Positions 8,324-17,055 of a stretch of 64,000 nt of DNA are shown piece by piece. Numbering within the stretch: position 1 is the first letter of the stretch; every line of letters starts with the position of its first letter. The position numbers and the translations under genes were made by a program. The notes under the pieces were generated by a model, which saw only the letters and a list, made by a program, of their open reading frames with translations, was not told where the DNA came from and did not search any database. This DNA comes from Enterobacter mori (lineage in GTDB: Bacteria > Pseudomonadota > Gammaproteobacteria > Enterobacterales > Enterobacteriaceae): assembly GCF_025244905.1 (NCBI RefSeq), contig NZ_CP104285.1, positions 1,426,001 to 1,490,000 of the forward strand, in the 5' to 3' direction.

Positions 8324-9040
8324 ATGGCGGCGAAGTACATCACCATAGCGCGGGAAATTAAGAAACGCATTATCAGCCAGCAGTACGCCGCCAATGAACC
8401 GCTGCCGGACCAGTTTGCGCTGGCGGCGGAATTCAGCACCAGCCGGATGACCATTCAGCAGGCCATGCGCCAGCTAATTGTTGAAGGGCTGGTCTATACC
8501 CGTCAGGGGCAGGGAACGTTCATCCGCAAGAACTTCCTCCAGCTCTCGCAATGGGATCTCTCCGGCAGCGACTACTTTGGCGCAACCAAAACCTGGGAAC
8601 ATCTGGGGACGGTGACCAGCCAGGTCGTGCACTTCGAACTGCGCTTCCCGAACGAGAAAGAGCAGGCGTCGCTGATGATTAACGCCGATGCGCCGATCTA
8701 TGACTTTATTCGTCTGCGTTTGCTGAACGGTGAGCCGATGTCGCTGGATTCCACCGTAATGCCGCTGAATCTGGTACCGGGCCTGACGAAAAACCATCTT
8801 GAAGGTTCGGTGTTCCAGTACGTGCAGGAGACGCTGGGGCTGAAAATAATGGGCTCGTATCGCGTCGTGCGCGCGTTGAAGCCAAATGCGCTTGATATGC
8901 AGCACTTAATCTGTGAACAGACGGACCCGGTGCTGGAGGTGGAGCAGGTGATTTATCTTGAAGATGGCACGCCGCTCGAATACGCCCACTGCCACTATCG
9001 CTACGACCACGGCGGGATTGTCATCGTGAACAACGGATAA
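8324..9040 (+). CDS. GntR-family (HutC-type, UTRA) transcriptional repressor
   Basis: 238 residues. The N-terminal winged helix is evident (YITIAREIKKRI, TSRMTIQQAMRQL, GLVYTRQGQGTFI), followed by a UTRA effector-binding domain from about residue 85 (DFIRLRLLNGEPM, YEDGTPLEYAHCHYRYD-type motifs). GGAAGG lies 6 bases before the ATG. As the third gene of the beta-glucoside operon it probably represses its own operon through the two ATGACTAGTCAT sites at 5511-5544 and releases them on binding a phosphorylated sugar. The regulator-operator link is inferred. Confidence 0.9.
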   Translation: MAAKYITIAREIKKRIISQQYAANEPLPDQFALAAEFSTSRMTIQQAMRQLIVEGLVYTRQGQGTFIRKNFLQLSQWDLSGSDYFGATKTWEHLGTVTSQVVHFELRFPNEKEQASLMINADAPIYDFIRLRLLNGEPMSLDSTVMPLNLVPGLTKNHLEGSVFQYVQETLGLKIMGSYRVVRALKPNALDMQHLICEQTDPVLEVEQVIYLEDGTPLEYAHCHYRYDHGGIVIVNNG

Positions 9041-9071
9041 AAAAAAGCGGGCAACGAGGCCCGCTTTTTTT
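9041..9071. terminator. Bidirectional intrinsic terminator
   Basis: Stem AGCGGGC (9046-9052) / GCCCGCT (9059-9065) with loop AACGAG, preceded by an A-run and followed by a T-run. It can stop both the GntR operon (+) and ldtB (-), whose ends face each other. Confidence 0.9.
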
Positions 9072-9084
9072 ATTCGCTTAACTA

Positions 9085-10005
9085 TTAGTTCAGACGCACT
9101 GGCATACCAGAACGGTTCTGGATCGCCTGGTCAACCACGGTCGTTTCCACGTCAGCCTGAGAGGTCACGGACTGCACCGCGCTGGTCAGGTTGATTGGCA
9201 CGATTTCGTTGTTGTTGATCTGATCTTCGCTGGTGGACAGCGGGTTGTGAACCTCAATGTAACGGCTGCCGTCTGGCTCAGAGGTCGCTTTCACCGGTTC
9301 GTTGATGAACTGCACGCGGGTACCGACCGGTACGTTTTCGAACAGGAACTTAATGTCGTCGTTACGCAGACGCACACAGCCGTGACTTACGCGCAGGCCG
9401 ATGCCGAAGTTGGCGTTGGTACCGTGGATGGCATACAGGCGGCCAATGTACAGCGCGTAAAGACCCATTGGGTTATCCGGGCCTGCTGGCACAACGGCTG
9501 GCAGCGGTTCGCCCGCAGCAATGTACTCAGCGTGCATTTTCGCCGTCGGGGTCCAGGTTGGGCCCGCTTTCTTACGCTCAACTTTGGTGGTCCAGTTCAG
9601 CGGAGTATCTTTACCCAGCTGGCCGATACCGATTGGCAGCACGATAACGGTGTTAGTGCCTTTCGGGTAGTAATACAGACGCATTTCGGCGCTGTTGATT
9701 ACGATACCTTCATGAACAGTATCCGGCAGGATCAGCTGCTGAGGGATGTTCAGCACGGTACCTGCTTTTGGCAGATACGGGTCAACGCCCGGGTTTGCTT
9801 CCAGCATGTTAGACAGACCGAGCTGGTATTCAGCGGCAAAATATTCCAGCGGCTGAGCGTTGCCTTCCGGCACAATCACCACCTGGTTTTGCCCAACCAG
9901 ACGGCTACCGTCTGTCGGCAGGGGATACGTCACCGCAGAAGCGGTCTTGCAAAAACCTACTACGGCTAACGCTGCCGCAAAAAGCGTTGTCAATTTCATG
10001 TTCAT
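9085..10005 (-). CDS. ldtB: L,D-transpeptidase LdtB (YbiS)
   Basis: 306 residues. Signal peptide of about 24 residues ending ASA, a LysM-like segment at about 40-85, then the YkuD catalytic domain with [10 protein letters not shown] and the active-site motif SHGCVRLRN. LdtB-type enzymes attach Braun's lipoprotein to the diaminopimelate of peptidoglycan in the periplasm. Sequence and position beside ybiT agree with E. coli ybiS. The ATG at 10005 is chosen because the family begins MNMKL. Confidence 0.95.
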   Translation of the reverse strand: MNMKLTTLFAAALAVVGFCKTASAVTYPLPTDGSRLVGQNQVVIVPEGNAQPLEYFAAEYQLGLSNMLEANPGVDPYLPKAGTVLNIPQQLILPDTVHEGIVINSAEMRLYYYPKGTNTVIVLPIGIGQLGKDTPLNWTTKVERKKAGPTWTPTAKMHAEYIAAGEPLPAVVPAGPDNPMGLYALYIGRLYAIHGTNANFGIGLRVSHGCVRLRNDDIKFLFENVPVGTRVQFINEPVKATSEPDGSRYIEVHNPLSTSEDQINNNEIVPINLTSAVQSVTSQADVETTVVDQAIQNRSGMPVRLN

Positions 10006-10227
10006 GTTGTGCGAGGTATCTAAGCCATTCAGGCGATGAGTTGATAAGTCTGAATCTGTGATGGGAGCGCATTATATGTGCATTCCCGCTAACAGGGAAT
10101 TCAGATGTGTACGAAATCACATTTTTTTCGATTTTGTTAAAGTTTAGTGGATTGCCGCAACACGGGATCTCAATTCGGAATTGTGGCATAATGCCGTGTT
10201 TATCACACTTTTCGCAGGAATCTCCCC

Positions 10228-11823
10228 GTGTTAGTTACCAGCAACGTCACTATGCAGTTTGGCAGTAAGCCGCTGTTCGAAAACATTTCCGTCAAATTTG
10301 GCGGCGGCAACCGTTACGGCCTGATTGGTGCCAACGGTAGCGGAAAATCCACCTTTATGAAAATCCTCGGCGGTGACCTGGAGCCGACGCTCGGCAACGT
10401 GTCGCTCGACCCTAACGAGCGTATCGGTAAGCTGCGCCAGGATCAGTTCGCCTTCGAAGAGTTCACCGTGCTCGACACCGTGATCATGGGGCACGCGGAG
10501 CTGTGGGAAGTGAAGCAGGAGCGCGATCGCATCTACGCGCTGGCCGAAATGAGCGAAGAAGACGGCTATAAAGTGGCCGATCTGGAAACGCAGTACGGCG
10601 AGATGGACGGTTACTCTGCGGAAGCGCGCGCGGGCGAGCTGTTGCTGGGCGTAGGCATTCCGGTTGAACAGCATTACGGCCCGATGAGCGAAGTTGCGCC
10701 AGGCTGGAAGCTGCGTGTGCTGCTGGCACAGGCGCTGTTCTCTAACCCGGATATCCTGCTGCTCGACGAACCGACGAACAACCTGGACATCGACACCATC
10801 CGCTGGCTGGAGCAGACGCTGAACGACCGCGACAGCACCATGATCATCATCTCGCACGACCGTCACTTCCTGAACATGGTTTGTACCCACATGGCGGATC
10901 TGGATTACGGCGAGCTGCGCGTTTACCCGGGCAACTACGACGAATACATGACGGCGGCCACCCAGGCGCGTGAACGTCTGCTGGCGGATAACGCCAAGAA
11001 GAAAGCGCAGATCGCTGACCTGCAGTCCTTCGTCAGCCGCTTTAGCGCCAACGCCTCTAAGTCGCGTCAGGCGACCTCGCGTGCTCGTCAGATTGACAAA
11101 ATCAAGCTGGACGAAGTCAAAGCCTCCAGCCGTCAGAACCCGTTCATCCGCTTCGAGCAGGACAAGAAACTGTTCCGTAACGCGCTGGAAGTGGAAGCCC
11201 TGGCAAAAGGTTTTGAGAACGGCCCGCTGTTTAAAAAATTCAACCTGCTGCTGGAAGTGGGCGAGAAGATTGCCATCCTCGGCGCGAACGGCGTGGGTAA
11301 ATCCACCATGCTGAAAACCCTGGTGGGCGAACTGCAGCCGGACAACGGCACCGTGAAGTGGTCTGAAAACGCGCAGATTGGCTACTACGCGCAGGACCAT
11401 GAATACGAGTTCGAAAACGACCTCACCGTCTTCGACTGGATGAGCCAGTGGAAGCAGGAAGGCGACGACGAACAGGCGGTGCGCAGCATTCTGGGTCGTC
11501 TGCTGTTCAGCCAGGACGACATCAAAAAGCCTGCTAAAGTGCTCTCCGGTGGTGAGAAAGGCCGCATGCTGTTCGGCAAACTGATGATGGAAAAACCGAA
11601 TATCCTGGTGATGGATGAACCGACCAACCACCTGGACATGGAATCTATCGAATCCCTGAACATGGCGCTGGAGATGTATCAGGGAACGCTGATCTTCGTC
11701 TCTCACGACCGTGAGTTCGTCAGCTCCCTGGCGACCCGCGTGATCGAAATTACGCCAGAGCGCGTGGTGGACTTCACCGGTAACTACGAAGACTACCTGC
11801 GCAGTAAAGGTATCGACGGCTAA
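10228..11823 (+). CDS. ybiT: ABC-F ATPase YbiT
   Basis: 531 residues with two ABC ATPase domains and no membrane segment, the ABC-F plan; these proteins act on ribosomes. Walker A motifs GANGSGKST (about residue 33) and GANGVGKST (about 350), signature LSGGEKGRM in the second domain, Walker [10 protein letters not shown] and [10 protein letters not shown], and a charged linker around residues 245-300. The start is a GTG at 10228 with AGGA 8 bases upstream. A CATAAT box at 10187-10192 may be its -10 element. Order ldtB-ybiT with divergent transcription is as in E. coli. The exact role of YbiT remains unclear. Confidence 0.95.
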   Translation: MLVTSNVTMQFGSKPLFENISVKFGGGNRYGLIGANGSGKSTFMKILGGDLEPTLGNVSLDPNERIGKLRQDQFAFEEFTVLDTVIMGHAELWEVKQERDRIYALAEMSEEDGYKVADLETQYGEMDGYSAEARAGELLLGVGIPVEQHYGPMSEVAPGWKLRVLLAQALFSNPDILLLDEPTNNLDIDTIRWLEQTLNDRDSTMIIISHDRHFLNMVCTHMADLDYGELRVYPGNYDEYMTAATQARERLLADNAKKKAQIADLQSFVSRFSANASKSRQATSRARQIDKIKLDEVKASSRQNPFIRFEQDKKLFRNALEVEALAKGFENGPLFKKFNLLLEVGEKIAILGANGVGKSTMLKTLVGELQPDNGTVKWSENAQIGYYAQDHEYEFENDLTVFDWMSQWKQEGDDEQAVRSILGRLLFSQDDIKKPAKVLSGGEKGRMLFGKLMMEKPNILVMDEPTNHLDMESIESLNMALEMYQGTLIFVSHDREFVSSLATRVIEITPERVVDFTGNYEDYLRSKGIDG

Positions 11824-11831
11824 TTTCCCGT

Positions 11832-11947
11832 CGTCTTTCACGCTGCAGATGCGTTGGCTTCACCTGTTCACCCCGGTCACTTACTTATGTAAGCTCCCGG
11901 GGATTCACAGGTTTGCCGCCTTCCTGCAGCGCGAAATACTTAGGGAA
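11832..11947. repeat. ERIC element (enterobacterial repetitive intergenic consensus)
   Basis: A long imperfect palindrome whose centre reads TCACTTACTTATGTAAGCTC. Both halves match, with one or two mismatches, the conserved ERIC core (ACCCCxGTCACTTACTT and ATGTAAGCTCCxGGGGATTCAC). Outer parts such as GATGCGTTGGC and TTTGCCGCCTTCCTGCA are also ERIC-like. It lies just after ybiT and may form a hairpin in the ybiT transcript. Ends are approximate. Confidence 0.85.
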
Positions 11948-11965
11948 AGGCGTCGTGCCTTTATT

Positions 11966-12007
11966 CCCTCTCCCAGTGGGAGAGGGTTAGGGTGAGGGCA
12001 TCAGGCC
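11966..12007. repeat. Short hairpin repeat, family A
   Basis: CCCTCTCCC-AGT-GGGAGAGGG followed by TTAGGGTGAGGGCATCAGG. The same unit recurs near 23583, 32079, 37425 and 41058. It lies between the ends of ybiT (+) and the GH31 gene (-), where it could act as a terminator or mRNA-end stabiliser. Confidence 0.8.
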
Positions 12008-12010
12008 GCA

Positions 12011-14374
12011 CTACACCACCCACTCGCCCCCTTCAACCCCATTCACCCGCAGCGTACGTTTTTCCCCCGCCGGTAACGACACCTTCAGCGCTGTCCACGC
12101 CGGACGGTAATCCCCGCGCGCGTTCACCTTCAGGTTGATGGTTGCGCCATCGCACACCATTTCCCATTCCACCCACAGCGCATTGCCGTTCTGGTAGCCC
12201 CAACTTTCCCCGTCATCTTCAAACAGCATGCCCGAGGTTGTGCCGACGCCCTTCAGCGGGAACAGCTTCAGCTCGCGGGTCGTATCTTTTTCGGCACTTA
12301 CATGCGTGATGCGCTCGCTTAGCGGCAGACCGGCACCGGCGCGCACCAGCAGCGGCAGTTTTTCCAGCGGCGCGTCGAGAACGATCGACTGGCCGCCTGC
12401 ATACCACGCGTGGGTGTAAAAATCGTACCAGCCGGTGTCGTTATCCGGCAACCAGACGCGGCGCTCGCGCTGCCCGGCTTCGACGACGCTGGCCACCAGC
12501 AGGTCGCGGCCCAGCAGGAAGTCATCGCACTCCTCAAACGTCTGCGTATCGTGCTCGTGATCGAGGAAGGTCGGGCGCAGCATTGGCTCGTCGTCGGCGT
12601 GCGCCTGCCAGAGCAGGGTGTAGAGATACGGCAGCAGGCGGTAGCGCAGCTCAACCGCGCCGCGAATGGCTGGCGTGACGCCCGGGTACATCCACGGCTC
12701 GTTCACGGTGTGGTCATCATTCCACGAGTGAATGGTAAAGCGCGGGTGCATCACGCCGTTCTGCACCCAGCGCACGAACAGCTCGGCGTCCGGTTTGTCG
12801 CCGGAGAAACCGCCGACGTCGTGACCGACGTTGAACAGCCCGGACAGGCTCATGCCCAGCCCCATGCGGATGTTATAGCGCAGGGTGTCCCAGTTGGTGC
12901 GGTTGTCGCCGCTCCATGTCTGGACGTAGCGCTGCATCCCGGCGCAGCCGGAGCGGGAAATCAGGTACGGGCGCTTTTCCGGCGCAAAGCGCTGCTGCGC
13001 TTCCAGCGAGGCGCGCATCATCAGCAGCGGCATCACCGGGCGAATGTGCTTGATGGCAATCTCCTGGCCGAAGCCAAAGCAGCGCGCTTCCCCGTCCCAC
13101 ACTTCATATTCGTTGTTGTCGTTCCAGGTAGAGTCGATACCCATCTCCAGCAGCTGCGTGGTGACGCCGCTCTGCCACCACTGCACCGTCTGCGGGTTGG
13201 TAAAATCGAGGTGCGAGCCTTCGTCATCCCAGAAGCTGGAACGTTCAGGCGCATCGGTTTCTGAATCGCGAATGAACAGGCCGCTTTCCGCCACTTCGTT
13301 ATAGCGCGGATGGTCCTGCAGCAGGCACGGCTTGATGTTGGCCGCAAGCTTCAACCCTGCGTCGTGGAATGCCTGGCTCATTACCTTCGGCTGCGGCACC
13401 TTGTCGTAATTCCAGTTAAAGACGTAGCGCTTGCCGTTGATGGAGGTATAGCCGGACGAGAGCTGGAACGAGTCGCACGGAATGGCGTGCTCTTCGCACA
13501 GGCGGATGAAGTTCATCAGCTGGTTTTGCGCGTCCGGCGCGTCGGTGTAATGCATGGTCGAGCCGCTGTAGCCCAGGCTCCATTTCGGTCCGAACAGCGT
13601 TTTCCCGGTCAGGCGCACAAAGGCTTTGGTGACGTCCAGCACGCGCTTGCCGGTAAAGATGTAGTAATCGATATCGCCCGCTTCCGCCTGCCAGCGACGA
13701 TAGGCGGTGTGGTAGTTGTCGATTTCGTTACCCAGATCCAGCCAGCAGTTGCTCAGGTTGTCGTAGAACAGGCCGTAGCTGACGTCGTCGCGGCGGGTGA
13801 TAGTGAACGGGATGTGCTTGTACAGCGGGTCGGTGCTGGCCGCGTTGTAGCCCATCGCGTCGAGGTTACGCATCTCGTAGCGTTTGCCGTTGCGCTGCAG
13901 ATCGCCCGCTTTCTCGCCCAGCCCGTAGAAACGCTCGTCCTTACGGCGGCTAAGGTAGTGCGCCACGCCGTCGCCGTGGGTGTTCAGCAGGTAGGCGCTG
14001 GTAGGGCGGTCGTTGACCAGCGGCTGCCATTCCCCCGCGTCATTGCGGTAGTGCCACTCCAGCCACAGCGGCTGGTGGACGGTAACGCGCAGCTGTGCGG
14101 TGGCCACGGTTAGCGTCTCACCCTGCTGCGTTAGCGTCCAGGTCGGGCAGGAGAAACCGCTTATGTCGTCACGACGGCGGCCTTCCCACGGCACGTCTTG
14201 TTCCGGCGCAATGCTCCAGGTGCGGTCCAGCGCCAGTTCCCCTTTGCGCTTAATCAGCACGCGGAACAGGTTCTCTTCCAGCACATACAGGCACAGGCGG
14301 TGCTGGTTATCGACCAGCAATTCCAGATGATTTGCCGACTGCTTATCTACGGTCCAGTTTTTCAGGGTTTTCAT
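12011..14374 (-). CDS. GH31 alpha-glycosidase
   Basis: About 787 residues from the ATG at 14374 (a GTG at 14389 is the longer alternative; neither has a strong ribosome site). Glycoside hydrolase family 31: N-terminal beta-sandwich, (beta/alpha)8 barrel with the nucleophile Asp in IDSTWNDNNEY and the acid/base Asp in QTWSGDNRTNW, plus HDVGGFSGDKPD and a C-terminal beta-domain. No signal peptide, so cytoplasmic. It follows the transporter gene by under 20 bp and is presumably co-transcribed. Likely releases alpha-linked sugars brought in by that transporter; the sugar is not evident. Absent at this place in E. coli. Confidence 0.88.
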   Translation of the reverse strand: MKTLKNWTVDKQSANHLELLVDNQHRLCLYVLEENLFRVLIKRKGELALDRTWSIAPEQDVPWEGRRRDDISGFSCPTWTLTQQGETLTVATAQLRVTVHQPLWLEWHYRNDAGEWQPLVNDRPTSAYLLNTHGDGVAHYLSRRKDERFYGLGEKAGDLQRNGKRYEMRNLDAMGYNAASTDPLYKHIPFTITRRDDVSYGLFYDNLSNCWLDLGNEIDNYHTAYRRWQAEAGDIDYYIFTGKRVLDVTKAFVRLTGKTLFGPKWSLGYSGSTMHYTDAPDAQNQLMNFIRLCEEHAIPCDSFQLSSGYTSINGKRYVFNWNYDKVPQPKVMSQAFHDAGLKLAANIKPCLLQDHPRYNEVAESGLFIRDSETDAPERSSFWDDEGSHLDFTNPQTVQWWQSGVTTQLLEMGIDSTWNDNNEYEVWDGEARCFGFGQEIAIKHIRPVMPLLMMRASLEAQQRFAPEKRPYLISRSGCAGMQRYVQTWSGDNRTNWDTLRYNIRMGLGMSLSGLFNVGHDVGGFSGDKPDAELFVRWVQNGVMHPRFTIHSWNDDHTVNEPWMYPGVTPAIRGAVELRYRLLPYLYTLLWQAHADDEPMLRPTFLDHEHDTQTFEECDDFLLGRDLLVASVVEAGQRERRVWLPDNDTGWYDFYTHAWYAGGQSIVLDAPLEKLPLLVRAGAGLPLSERITHVSAEKDTTRELKLFPLKGVGTTSGMLFEDDGESWGYQNGNALWVEWEMVCDGATINLKVNARGDYRPAWTALKVSLPAGEKRTLRVNGVEGGEWVV

Positions 14375-14391
14375 ATGCAATACATCCACTA

Positions 14392-15693
14392 TCAGGCGCG
14401 CTTGGCGCGACGTTCAGCAATAAATGCTACCAGGAAGAGAGCGCCAATCAGGTCAAAAAAGCCCATGGCAATAAAGAGCGGGTTGAAGCCGATTTTGTCG
14501 GCGGTCACCCCGATTAACAGGGAGAACAGGAAGCTGGCGATCCACGCCGCCGAGCCGCGCATGCCGTTGACGGTGGCCATCTGGCCTTTGTCGAACGACT
14601 CCACGACCAGGGCGCTCAGCATGCAGGAGATGATCTGGTGCCCGAAGCCGCCGATGGAGATCAACACGATGGTGATATACGGGTCGCGGGTAACGGCCAC
14701 GATGCCCAGAGAGATCATCAGGAACGCGCCCGTCACGGAGCTGGCAACGACCGAGTTAACGCGGGAGCAGCCGAACAGGCGGGTGTACAGACGCGTCAGG
14801 TAACCACTTGCCACGCTGCCGAGATCGGCGGCGAGGAACGGCAGCCAGGCAAACATCGCAATCTGCTTCAGGTCCATGCCGTGCTCTTTGGCGAGGTACA
14901 GCGGCACCCAGAAGCTCAGCACTGCCCAGGCCGGTTCCGCCATAAAAGCCGGGATGGCGATACCGTAGAAGCGTTTGTTTTTCGAGACGGTTTTCAGCGC
15001 GGTCAGGAAGGGCAGCTTGACGGCAGGCGGTTCGTTATCCTGCTTGATAAACGCCAGTTCGTCCTTGCTCAGGTTCGGGTGCTGCTCCGGGTTGTGGTAG
15101 AACGCCCACCAGAGGATCACCCACAGCAGCGCCAGCACGCCGGTAAACATAAACGCGCCCTGCCAGCCGAACGAGGCGTGAGCAAAGTAGATGATAGGCG
15201 GAGCCAGCATCGCGCCAATGGAGAAGCCGACGCCCGCCCAGCCTGCGGCAACGGGGCGCTCTGATTTCGGGAACCATTCGCCGATGGTTTTGGCGTTCGC
15301 CGGGGTAGCGGCGGCCTCTGAGGCACCCATAAAGAAGCGCAGAATCGCCAGGTGCAGCCAGCTTCCGGCGCCCGCATGGAAAATACACATCAGCGCCCAG
15401 ATCCCGGCGCAGACCATAAAGCCAATCTTCAGGCCGATAACGTCGATCAGCCAGCCGCACAGGGGCTGGAAAATGGTGTAGGCGATCTGGAACGCGCCGA
15501 CGATCCAGGAGTATTGCTCGGTGGTGATCCCGAGGCTCTCTTTCAGCTCCGGGGCGAGGATCCCGAGCGAGTTTCGGGTGATGTAGTTAACGGTGACGCC
15601 AAGTAAGAACAGCACCAGCACGTACCAGCGCAGGTTCTTGATGACGCGACGGGTTTTGCTTGTCGCAACGGTGTTATTGATGTCCTGACTCAT
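14392..15693 (-). CDS. MFS transporter, ExuT/anion:cation symporter type
   Basis: 433 residues from the ATG at 15693, preferred over 15705 because GGAG lies 7 bases before it. Twelve hydrophobic segments. Family-type stretches: NYITRNSLGILAPELKESLGI, FFMGASEAAATPANAKTIGEWFP and GWAGVGFSIGAMLAPP, the pattern of hexuronate/glucarate transporters (ACS family). It heads an operon with the GH31 enzyme and is divergent from a LacI regulator. Substrate is likely an acidic or simple sugar or glycoside; inference only. Confidence 0.88.
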   Translation of the reverse strand: MSQDINNTVATSKTRRVIKNLRWYVLVLFLLGVTVNYITRNSLGILAPELKESLGITTEQYSWIVGAFQIAYTIFQPLCGWLIDVIGLKIGFMVCAGIWALMCIFHAGAGSWLHLAILRFFMGASEAAATPANAKTIGEWFPKSERPVAAGWAGVGFSIGAMLAPPIIYFAHASFGWQGAFMFTGVLALLWVILWWAFYHNPEQHPNLSKDELAFIKQDNEPPAVKLPFLTALKTVSKNKRFYGIAIPAFMAEPAWAVLSFWVPLYLAKEHGMDLKQIAMFAWLPFLAADLGSVASGYLTRLYTRLFGCSRVNSVVASSVTGAFLMISLGIVAVTRDPYITIVLISIGGFGHQIISCMLSALVVESFDKGQMATVNGMRGSAAWIASFLFSLLIGVTADKIGFNPLFIAMGFFDLIGALFLVAFIAERRAKRA

Positions 15694-15705
15694 TTTACTC
15701 TCCAC

Positions 15706-15981
15706 AAGACGGACGGTAAGGGGACGGAGGTTCAGGTGTCACACGGATTTTTATGGCTTTGATTTCTATCCGTTTAAATGGCTTAAGTTGGTATACAACT
15801 AGTATGGAAGTTGTGTGACAAGTTCACCTTAAGGGAGAAAATGAGCAGGCAATAGTGGATTTTGTGCAAAGTTTCTCATAACTGACGAAAAGCGTCTGGC
15901 ATGATGGTATTTATGTCAGTTATTGCCTGACCAATACGCTATGAAAAAATTTTCATTTCGCAAATGGAGCCAGATCACAAA
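15706..15981. promoter_or_regulatory. Divergent control region of the transporter/GH31 operon and the LacI gene
   Basis: About 275 bp holding two nested inverted repeats: CAGGCAATA (15846-15854) with TATTGCCTG (15921-15929), and TAACTGAC (15879-15886) with GTCAGTTA (15915-15922). Another possible site is TGGTATACAA near 15790, which recalls ExuR/UxuR half-sites, and ATGAAAA-AA-TTTTCAT just before the LacI gene. One of these probably binds the LacI protein; I cannot say which. Confidence 0.4.
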
Positions 15982-17055
15982 ATGGACAAAAGGCTAAAAA
16001 TCACCGAAATCGCCGCCCGTACGCAGCTCTCGATCAGCACCGTCTCGCGGGTGCTGGCGGGGAAAGCGAATACCAGTGAAAAGGCGCGCGCAAAGGTGCT
16101 GGCGTGCGCCCGAGAGCTGGGCGTGATGGAGGGTATGGCGGCAGGGCGGTTGCTGCTCAATAGCCTGGTGGTTTTTGCCCCCCAGCGCGCCTTCGACGAG
16201 CGGTCCGACATCTTTTACTACCGCGTGATCCAGAGCGTGAGTAAAGGCCTGGCGTCCCACGATGTGCGCCTTCGCTACTGCGCGCTGGAAGAGAACGACA
16301 GCGACGCGCAGCTGTTTCTGGCGCGGATGAACGAAGTGGACACCCAGGCGGCGATCCTTCTTGGTATCGACGATCCGCATATCCACGATCTGGCAGTAGA
16401 CGTGGGGAAACCCTGCATGCTGATTAACTGCAGGGACCGCCACATGCGCCTGCCTGCCGTCGCGCCGGATCATCGTGCGATTGGCGAGCGGGCGGCGGAG
16501 TACCTGTTCGAGATGGGACACCGTGAGGTGATGAACGTGCTGTGCCTGCGTCGCTACACCATGGAGATGCGCCTGTCGGGGATCCGCGATGCGTGGCAGT
16601 CCCATAACCTGAAGTTCAACGACAAATGCGATCTGCTGGTGGTGCCCAGCTTCAGCGCCAAAGAGACGGAACAACTGGTCAGCGAGTGGCTTAACCAGCA
16701 GAAGGGAAAGGATCTGCCGACGGCGTTCCTGGTCGGCGGCGACTTTATGGCGGCGGGCACCATTAGCGCCTTACAAAACCACGGTCTGCGCGTGCCGCAG
16801 GACGTGTCGGTGATGAGCATTGACGGGTTTAACCTGGCGGCAATCCAGGATGTGCCTCTGACGGCCGTGCACGTTCCCCGCGATGAGCTGGGAACAGAAG
16901 CAGTTTATATGCTCCAGCAGCGGCTCATGCGCCCGGACGCACCGGTGGGGACGTTACTGCTTAACGGCACGCTGACCGTAAGGGAATCGGTACGGCGGAT
17001 ACGTCAGGGGAAACGACGCACCGCCGTGGAGCGGGAAGGGCTGTACGACAGTTAG
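15982..17055 (+). CDS. LacI-family transcriptional regulator
   Basis: About 357 residues from the ATG at 15982 (an in-frame ATG at 15964 would add six). N-terminal helix-turn-helix ITEIAARTQLSISTVSRVLAG with the hinge-helix region after it, then a periplasmic-binding-protein-like sugar domain ending SLTAVHVPRDELG-like (seen: VPLTAVHVPRDELGTEA). Divergent from the ExuT-like transporter and GH31 genes, so it most likely controls them. Its stop codon overlaps that of ybiU on the opposite strand. The inducer is unknown. Confidence 0.9.
   Translation: MDKRLKITEIAARTQLSISTVSRVLAGKANTSEKARAKVLACARELGVMEGMAAGRLLLNSLVVFAPQRAFDERSDIFYYRVIQSVSKGLASHDVRLRYCALEENDSDAQLFLARMNEVDTQAAILLGIDDPHIHDLAVDVGKPCMLINCRDRHMRLPAVAPDHRAIGERAAEYLFEMGHREVMNVLCLRRYTMEMRLSGIRDAWQSHNLKFNDKCDLLVVPSFSAKETEQLVSEWLNQQKGKDLPTAFLVGGDFMAAGTISALQNHGLRVPQDVSVMSIDGFNLAAIQDVPLTAVHVPRDELGTEAVYMLQQRLMRPDAPVGTLLLNGTLTVRESVRRIRQGKRRTAVEREGLYDS

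Noticed and set aside
10231..11841. 536-codon open frame on the minus strand
   Set aside because: Mirror of ybiT. No ribosome site, and the composition is typical of an antisense shadow.
12410..14113. Long plus-strand frames opposite the GH31 gene
   Set aside because: Shadows of a well-supported enzyme with catalytic motifs on the minus strand.
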